Shown one piece after another: positions 7,701-9,394 of a stretch of DNA of 9,394 nucleotides. The first letter of the stretch is position 1. Each line of letters begins with the position of its first letter. Both the position numbers and the translations under genes were made by a program. Below the pieces are notes generated by a model, which ran no database searches, had not been told where the DNA came from, and saw nothing but the letters and a program-made list of their open reading frames with translations. The DNA is from CAYJOG01 sp964371695 [NCBI: uncultured bacterium] (GTDB lineage Bacteria; CAYJOG01), in contig CAYJOG010000074.1 in assembly GCA_964371695.1 (NCBI GenBank), forward strand, positions 1-9,394, written 5' to 3'.

Positions 7701-9394
7701 GTTCCGAACGAGTCAGTCTCCACCACACAATCCGGCGCACCGGCCAATATTGCCCCACCGGCCACGCCCACCGGCATGACCCTCACGGCGCTTTCTGGGG
7801 CACGCATTGGTGTGGGGTGGTTTGCCAACAAAGAACTGGATTTGGCCGGTTATCGCATCTATTACTCCAGCACCGGCCTGGGTGGGTCGTTCCAGAAAAT
7901 CGGCGAGGTTTCTCCTTCTGTCCTCACTTTCACCGACACCACCGCCACGCTCAACCTGCAACCCCGTTATTACCAGATTTCCGCTTTTGACACCCAGGGC
8001 AACGAGTCTGAACGCACCGACGTGGCTTCCATCGTGGCCACCGACGCAGACACCTCCTCTCCCAGCCCGCCACTCAATTTCCGCGCCATCTCCGGGCCGA
8101 ACACCACCGACCCCATCGTCATCCAGCGAGCCGATCCAAAGGCGGCGAAGCTCATCTGGTACATCAACACCGAACCAGACCTGACCAAATACCGCATTGT
8201 CCGCTCCGACACCGGCAAGTTTGGCGTCTACAGCCAGCTCAAAGAAGAACCCACGGCAACTTTCTGCAAAGTGGCCGACACACCCCAGTGCTCCTATCAC
8301 GACAAGAACCTCACCGCAGGCGTCACCTACTGGTACGCCATCCTGCCCATCGACACCACGGGCAACGTGCTCACGCTGGACCCGGAAAACGCCCAGCCCG
8401 CCATTCCGCAAGACAACGCCGACACCAAAAAACCAAACGTGCCCATGCGCCCAAAAAACGCCGTGATCTCGCCAGAGGGCAAAGTGGTGCGGGTGGTGTG
8501 GACACCTTTAAAAGCTGCTGTTGCCGCCGATGAAGCCGCGGACCTCGCCGGTTATCTCATCTACCGCGACACCAATCCCAACAATCCAAAAGCCACTGAC
8601 TGGCTCACCACACCGCCCGCCGAAAAAGACAAAGCCACGCTCTTCCCAGCAAGCACCGTCATCGCCACCCTTGCCCCCAATCAGCTTGCGTACACCGACT
8701 GGGTAGACACCACCCAGGCCTGCACGCTGGACAGCCAGTGTGTGGTGGACCCGGCCAATGCCGCCGTGGCGGTGTGTGATCAGGTCAACAAACGCTGCCG
8801 CACCTCCAACACCGCCTATTTCGATGACGCCTCGGTCAACAACGGCACCACCTATTTTTATGCCGTGGCCGGATATGACGTGAACGGCAACATCGGTCAC
8901 CAGTTCGACAACAGCGCGACGCACAAAATTGACCGCTCCCAGTCGGGCCGCCCCAAAGACACCGGCGCACCCTTGCCCCCCTCCGGTCTGGGGCCCACGC
9001 CATTGCTCAACGACCCCCACGCCATCAACATCACATGGTCTCTGGCGCCAGCCACCCGGTCCCTCACCCAACCGCCCTTCAACCCGCCTGCACCCGATAC
9101 GGACGGTGACGGCTTCCCCGATCTGATGGAAGAAAATTATCGGGGAGACAAGACTTTCGCCAGCCTGATGCCCACACTGCCGTCCACGGTCAATGGTGAT
9201 TACAGCTTTGCCGGGTTGACGCTGGTGCGCGCCAATTCCAAAGAAGGCCCCTGGGTGGCCATTGACTCCAATCCCTCCACGCTGCCCATTGATCCCTTCA
9301 TGACCCAAACTTCTTACACCGACACCAATCTCGTGAGCGGCCAGAACTATTGTTACCGGATTTACAGCACCGACACTGCGGGGCTCACCAGCAC
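1638..9394 (+). CDS. Giant exported multi-domain protein with FN3-like modules and Asp-rich calcium-binding-type repeats, 3'-truncated
   Basis: A single frame without stops or frameshifts runs from GTG 1638 to the window edge: 2,585 complete codons, end not reached. Order (residues from GTG 1638): Sec signal peptide 1-34; unassigned region 35-663; Cys/Asp cluster 664-702; unassigned linker to about 846; nine FN3-like modules from 847 onward, the last cut by the window. FN3 evidence is the recurring strand-B Trp, a strand-C Tyr-x-(V/I/L)-Tyr-Arg type motif, and a strand-F signature of the form Y-x-(V/I)-x-A-x-D-x-x-G-N. DxDxDG units resembling thrombospondin type 3/EF-hand loops are spliced into several modules. 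Many cysteines, often in close pairs, suggest periplasmic or extracellular folding with disulfides. No enzyme domain, transmembrane helix after the signal, or cell-wall anchor is visible, but the C terminus is missing. A surface, adhesive or matrix role is inferred. ATG 1605 (11 codons upstream) is the alternative start. Confidence 0.85.
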   Translation, partial: MTGKILWHVKAGPVARLILLAALLSTGYAPMVRASESTCLGLTDMPLVPAELDFFSVADDSTDSNQNWGDSEGIVGSMTYHTVAGGYAAAYAYGGTYATAVATTRNWLQFPVNMPGRPGGLVGTGGVTGTGSGNGAHPSHGSDPSAGPGNPVNPTNDHYHNQQGRGFPPLLDTLTTNPRYGDNGGFTQITALIENAGGKPPLEDGNLGVGTVSKIPPDVTQDAKDQQVYFATVSYSLNGTTWQAARFMDSFHFERLIHVKQFKQYSGTQSPWSLPYGAALGSVSYNGQLRSAYDPIIGDSDPNFGGGGLDDARMPHLTEPPVACPNEALHAADAFRWPFRSPVCNAPYGGGDPNNLTTYPNRVGWPRIRINGVTQVSCDLYGESNPFGNPTHPACSTTATVPPPRGQIGFTLNPETGLVVLKKAITSVDIVDAAYYVENRNVWTTFISDPTAGSPNEVQYIVTAYDTCGNTVTGNRVVNGETPNLQDPAGNANTDPWGEVTDYKGDRVDINEDPVFISAGNPPGIGCPRAMGAGTGNQCGPETEEVIELTRVRVTSNPDDMMFMLELSANTDFGCLGEWYPIEPCWFDLFDWFPPQSSWKEAWKIHVYVLRIETFSEAKMSGVLFMVPGIPILGNFNYYIDLADLIGGASKAGKVSASATATECAPAVPCDPEDCGLDCDEDTIMNCDDTYPECAENDDVICNQPAPPDPLEGNITIVQDGPQLYFSLDRLNFTEKDGAIGDSYYDMFGATVVMHDINVDGLLQLLCMLDYNFDKLFQDRTGTLRYFPGNQNAPTANRFFETDLARKTVTWRQDFTGPKGIVDLAACRGRCQHESVPQSNTVFSYVKARHLMLRWTEPVFNANTNQTEVQDLYGYRIYRAPKPNGPWNLLADINQGNSDANRGVSTYQFSDGRTFGELGQPNCADGNIVTGPAPDGNCDSATYGVIPTADLDPANFGLPKEYVYCVDDTPQVDLESGLGNCVDDPGKSIQSNGEAFFYKVVSYDLSQNVSSDSNIAGSAVLINNDRPARPQKISNTRDMLVVSMPGGDRFKITWNHIAPTPDVCTFTMWTTPNDRDDDATICDFNPVDNDNDGQINEDIRDGADNDNDGKFDEDGVEFLHGGYYLYRCLMLDNGTPADFSDDTPDCTKLTRLIYDKRTYTLASAAWKYRWRPIPWHLDTYLDDNKFYDDDSDNNTTLNSDGMDNNADGVTDDGYDGIDEDPIGDRNSDGCSGLCNVDDDLDGFIDEANPEDDDEDGQVNEDGYHIQSGRKFAYVIRSVDARYHGDPTHAGLPYVYEIFSQPELTASIALYGAQPVWGTTADDDADNPSRRNNSRDDDSDGLTDEEYDEITGLEVTGFADDGFPEPGEEGTDEDNIEAGGSTAQLDNDTDLPAAKKSEDKGDIGDPNDPIMNPPACEESGAALVDNDFDGDYDEDPVDTLDNDNDGLTDEDGPNDIFTLTGGYVGNCSSLLEAIDTAPAGGDPNRITMATLSDTNDPPMVSGVKIAGDLSNSGRTLTLSWDPIDLTVEPFFKYFEVHLSRNHCGYNEDGDPPINNDLAFNDVLFDEDPPGDFNGDGKPGFGDVDDDGDGKIDEDAAGKLPTDPAYVPIPNDDDEDGRVDEDGNESLDEDLVDGVDNDGDGMVDEDGCSNNAIAGPFTCIQDDPAAAGSPCMKICEVHDPALSPSFYVARPAGSPLDCRNNYQTSDEQVSFEINNLQPGVTYFFKVRAVDLAGNKGPLSVVATNNPVDNKVPTDPLKPQVLPVAEGTKLRVIWQPPVVNDFDIETYNLYRGLDTGGGPSNATFTKINVAPIPACNLGNEPPTGCPCSSAQAGVPGYNPMCQFDTIDMQDTGLQDGKTYYYKLTTMDKNSNEGAFSAITLPGDCDGTLPNACGVPTDITPTSAPVFTYNNNKTGSEKLDLEGGVKSENHGGGSLTITWVSNKTRLQDLNLFSSSTESDLVGYFVERQDDPPAGAYTRLDADPEAAGVNSYPEFNCIDGLCKFVDTGLVDGKTYNYRVVAIDDAPVPNESVSTTQSGAPANIAPPATPTGMTLTALSGARIGVGWFANKELDLAGYRIYYSSTGLGGSFQKIGEVSPSVLTFTDTTATLNLQPRYYQISAFDTQGNESERTDVASIVATDADTSSPSPPLNFRAISGPNTTDPIVIQRADPKAAKLIWYINTEPDLTKYRIVRSDTGKFGVYSQLKEEPTATFCKVADTPQCSYHDKNLTAGVTYWYAILPIDTTGNVLTLDPENAQPAIPQDNADTKKPNVPMRPKNAVISPEGKVVRVVWTPLKAAVAADEAADLAGYLIYRDTNPNNPKATDWLTTPPAEKDKATLFPASTVIATLAPNQLAYTDWVDTTQACTLDSQCVVDPANAAVAVCDQVNKRCRTSNTAYFDDASVNNGTTYFYAVAGYDVNGNIGHQFDNSATHKIDRSQSGRPKDTGAPLPPSGLGPTPLLNDPHAINITWSLAPATRSLTQPPFNPPAPDTDGDGFPDLMEENYRGDKTFASLMPTLPSTVNGDYSFAGLTLVRANSKEGPWVAIDSNPSTLPIDPFMTQTSYTDTNLVSGQNYCYRIYSTDTAGLTS
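1740..3626 (+). other. Unassigned N-terminal region of the large protein
   Basis: About 630 residues after the signal peptide resemble no family I recognise. It opens with an Asp/Ser-rich stretch, then an alternating Ala/Tyr run (1893-1935). A Gly/Pro/Asn/His-rich linker follows (about 1977-2130), probably flexible. Later parts have the composition of beta-rich secreted domains with scattered Cys (for example near 2607, 2667 and 2769). A segment at 3015-3047 (YIVTAYDTCGN) matches the strand-F signature of the FN3 modules further on, so an Ig- or FN3-like fold may precede it at about 2860-3060. A hydrophobic stretch at about 3495-3600 could be a buried hairpin. Function is unknown. Confidence 0.5.
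3627..3743 (+). other. Cys/Asp-rich cluster in the large protein
   Basis: Seven cysteines fall within 39 residues (codons at 3627, 3645, 3660, 3672, 3696, 3717, 3741; spacing C-x5-C-x4-C-x3-C-x7-C-x6-C-x7-C), with many Asp and Glu between them. An odd number leaves one Cys free or paired outside the cluster. It resembles the small disulfide-knotted linkers of secreted proteins and may also bind calcium. I do not recognise a named family. Confidence 0.6.
3744..4175 (+). other. Linker before the FN3 array
   Basis: About 144 residues of mixed, probably beta-rich sequence with no family I recognise. It includes a segment with two close Cys (4116-4130, CRGRC) just before FN3-like module 1. It may be an extra all-beta domain. 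Confidence 0.4.
4176..4700 (+). repeat. FN3-like module 1
   Basis: Strand B HLMLRW is followed by strand C YGYRIYR and strand F FFYKVVSYD (4623-4649), in the FN3 order. The module is longer than the usual 85-100 residues (about 175). A loop insert before strand F carries four Cys in two pairs (near 4404-4449 and 4530-4580) and many Asp, so the excess length is a disulfide-bearing loop rather than a second domain. Confidence 0.7.
4851..4982 (+). repeat. Asp-rich DxDxDG block A
   Basis: Two near-identical units, DNDNDGQINED (4899-4931) and DNDNDGKFDED (4947-4979), follow a short DRDDD lead-in. The D-x-D-x-D-G spacing matches calcium-coordinating loops of EF-hand and thrombospondin type 3 repeats. 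Calcium binding is inferred from the motif. Confidence 0.75.
5172..5423 (+). repeat. Asp-rich DxDxDG block B
   Basis: The units are DNNADGVTDDG continuing to GIDED (5244-5297), DDDLDGFIDE (5346-5375) and DDDEDGQVNEDG (5388-5423), with an acidic Asn/Asp stretch before them. Two Cys (5328 and 5337) lie between units, which could staple the block. It sits just before strand F of FN3-like module 2. Confidence 0.7.
5538..6119 (+). repeat. Inter-module region with Asp-rich block C
   Basis: No FN3 strand pattern is seen here. Block C proper spans about 5595-5990 with clear units DDDSDGLTDEE (5640-5672), DNDFDGDYDED (5907-5939) and DNDNDGLTDEDG (5955-5990), separated by Glu/Pro/Gly-rich acidic sequence. 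A short hydrophobic tail and Cys follow (about 6000-6060). It probably acts as a calcium-stiffened spacer between modules 2 and 3. Confidence 0.65.
6120..6860 (+). repeat. FN3-like module 3 with nested Asp-rich block
   Basis: Strand B is LTLSW, strand C is FKYFEVHLSR, and the end is a clear strand E-F pair, NNLQPGVTYFFKVRAVDLAGN (about 6771-6833). The Asp-rich block D (6258-6575) is inserted after strand C, flanked by Cys at 6258 side (HCGY) and at 6573 (GCSN), so a disulfide could close the insert at its base. Confidence 0.75.
6258..6575 (+). repeat. Asp-rich DxDxDG block D
   Basis: The units are DFNGDGKPGFGDVD (6345-6386), DDDGDGKIDED (6384-6416), DDDEDGRVDEDG (6465-6500) and DNDGDGMVDEDG (6537-6572). 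It is the densest stretch of such units in the window. The first unit is the most EF-hand-like (D-x-N-x-D-G, then a D twelve residues on). Confidence 0.75.
6882..7262 (+). repeat. FN3-like module 4
   Basis: Strand B LRVIW, strand C IETYNLYRG and strand E-F DTGLQDGKTYYYKLTTMD (7170-7226 region) give a clear FN3 pattern. A loop between C and E carries four Cys (7071, 7101, 7107, 7149), likely two disulfides. Confidence 0.85.
7422..7727 (+). repeat. FN3-like module 5
   Basis: Strand B is LTITW, strand C is LVGYFVER, and strand E-F is DTGLVDGKTYNYRVVAID. A Cys pair (7611 and 7626) sits immediately before strand E. The length, about 102 residues, is normal for FN3. Between modules 4 and 5 (7263-7421) is a linker containing two Cys and an Asn/Lys-rich stretch. 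Confidence 0.85.
7755..8045 (+). repeat. FN3-like module 6
   Basis: This is the most regular module, about 97 residues and without Cys. It starts PPATPTGMT, followed by strand B IGVGW, strand C LAGYRIYYS and strand F YYQISAFDTQGNES. It serves as the reference for the strand pattern of the other modules. Confidence 0.9.
8061..8399 (+). repeat. FN3-like module 7
   Basis: Begins SPPLNFRA, with strand B AKLIW, strand C LTKYRIVRSD and strand E-F LTAGVTYWYAILPIDTTGN. A Cys pair (8265 and 8289) flanks the loop before strand E. Length about 113 residues. Confidence 0.87.
8439..8921 (+). repeat. FN3-like module 8 with Cys-knot insert
   Basis: Strand B is VRVVW, strand C is LAGYLIYRD and strand F is TYFYAVAGYDVNGN. 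Before the E-F part lies a compact four-Cys insert (8721-8798) with spacing C-x5-C-x11-C-x6-C, similar to short Cys motifs repeated in secreted proteins of deltaproteobacteria. The module is therefore about 160 residues. Confidence 0.82.
8721..8798 (+). other. Four-Cys mini-motif inside FN3-like module 8
   Basis: Cysteine codons at 8721, 8739, 8775 and 8796 give C-x5-C-x11-C-x6-C. The pattern CTLDSQC ... CDQVNKRC recalls the short C-x5-C ... C-x6-C elements common in secreted myxobacterial-type proteins. That resemblance is from memory and not tested. Confidence 0.5.
8967..9394 (+). repeat. FN3-like module 9, truncated by the window
   Basis: Starts APLPPSGL, with strand B AINITW, then an insert with the unit DTDGDGFPDLMEE (9096-9134), strand C FAGLTLVRAN and strand F YCYRIYSTDTAG at the very end. 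Only the last strand is missing. As in module 2, the Asp-rich insert falls between strands B and C. Confidence 0.8.
9096..9134 (+). repeat. Isolated DxDxDG unit E
   Basis: DTDGDGFPDLMEE fits the calcium-loop consensus D-x-D-x-D-G-x-x-D with Glu at the final coordinating position. The DGDGFPDLMEE form is typical of thrombospondin type 3-like repeats in bacterial surface proteins. It stands about 2.5 kb away from the main Asp-rich blocks. Confidence 0.75.

Noticed and set aside
1959-9308. Long open frames on the minus strand (for example 2979-3794, 4668-5501, 5787-6665, 6678-7415, 8508-9308), rich in Val, Gly and Ala
   Set aside because: They lie fully antisense to the continuous exported-protein frame. 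Their Val-rich sequences are what GAC, AAC and ACC codons read as on the reverse strand. None has a recognisable domain.

Overview
The window holds two genes, both on the + strand, with a short promoter-bearing gap between them. Bases 2-1489 are the 3' part of an inner-membrane permease for an iron(III)/thiamine-type (FbpB/ThiP-like) ABC importer. From base 1638 to the window edge at 9394 there is one uninterrupted reading frame for a very large exported protein. It is at least 2,585 residues long, and its stop codon is not in the window.

The organism looks like a GC-rich Gram-negative-type bacterium. The gene architecture, the strong sigma70-like promoter and the two-domain permease fit a proteobacterium or a related phylum, but nothing here fixes the lineage. 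No RNA genes, insertion sequences, CRISPR arrays or phage genes were seen.

Layout: (i) 2-1489, permease, N terminus cut off by the window. (ii) 1490-1637, intergenic, with a sigma70-like promoter at 1574-1603 and a Shine-Dalgarno-like site at 1619-1627. (iii) 1638-1739, Sec signal peptide. (iv) 1740-3626, about 630 residues of mature N-terminal region that I cannot assign. (v) 3627-3743, a cysteine/aspartate-rich cluster. (vi) 3744-4175, an unassigned, probably beta-rich linker. (vii) 4176-9394, nine fibronectin type III-like modules, the last one cut by the window. About thirteen Asp-rich DxDxDG units are inserted in or between the modules, mostly at 4851-6575, with one more at 9096-9134.

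The two genes do not obviously work together. The permease belongs to a transport operon whose other members lie upstream, while the large gene has its own promoter. Its product is best read as a secreted or surface multi-domain protein, stiffened by calcium-binding Asp loops and probable disulfides. An adhesive, structural or matrix role is inference, and no catalytic domain was recognised. The most notable features are the Asp-rich units placed inside FN3 modules, the Cys-pair loops that recur before the last strands of several modules, and the unassigned N-terminal region. The antisense and alternate-frame open stretches are by-products of the C-rich third-codon positions.
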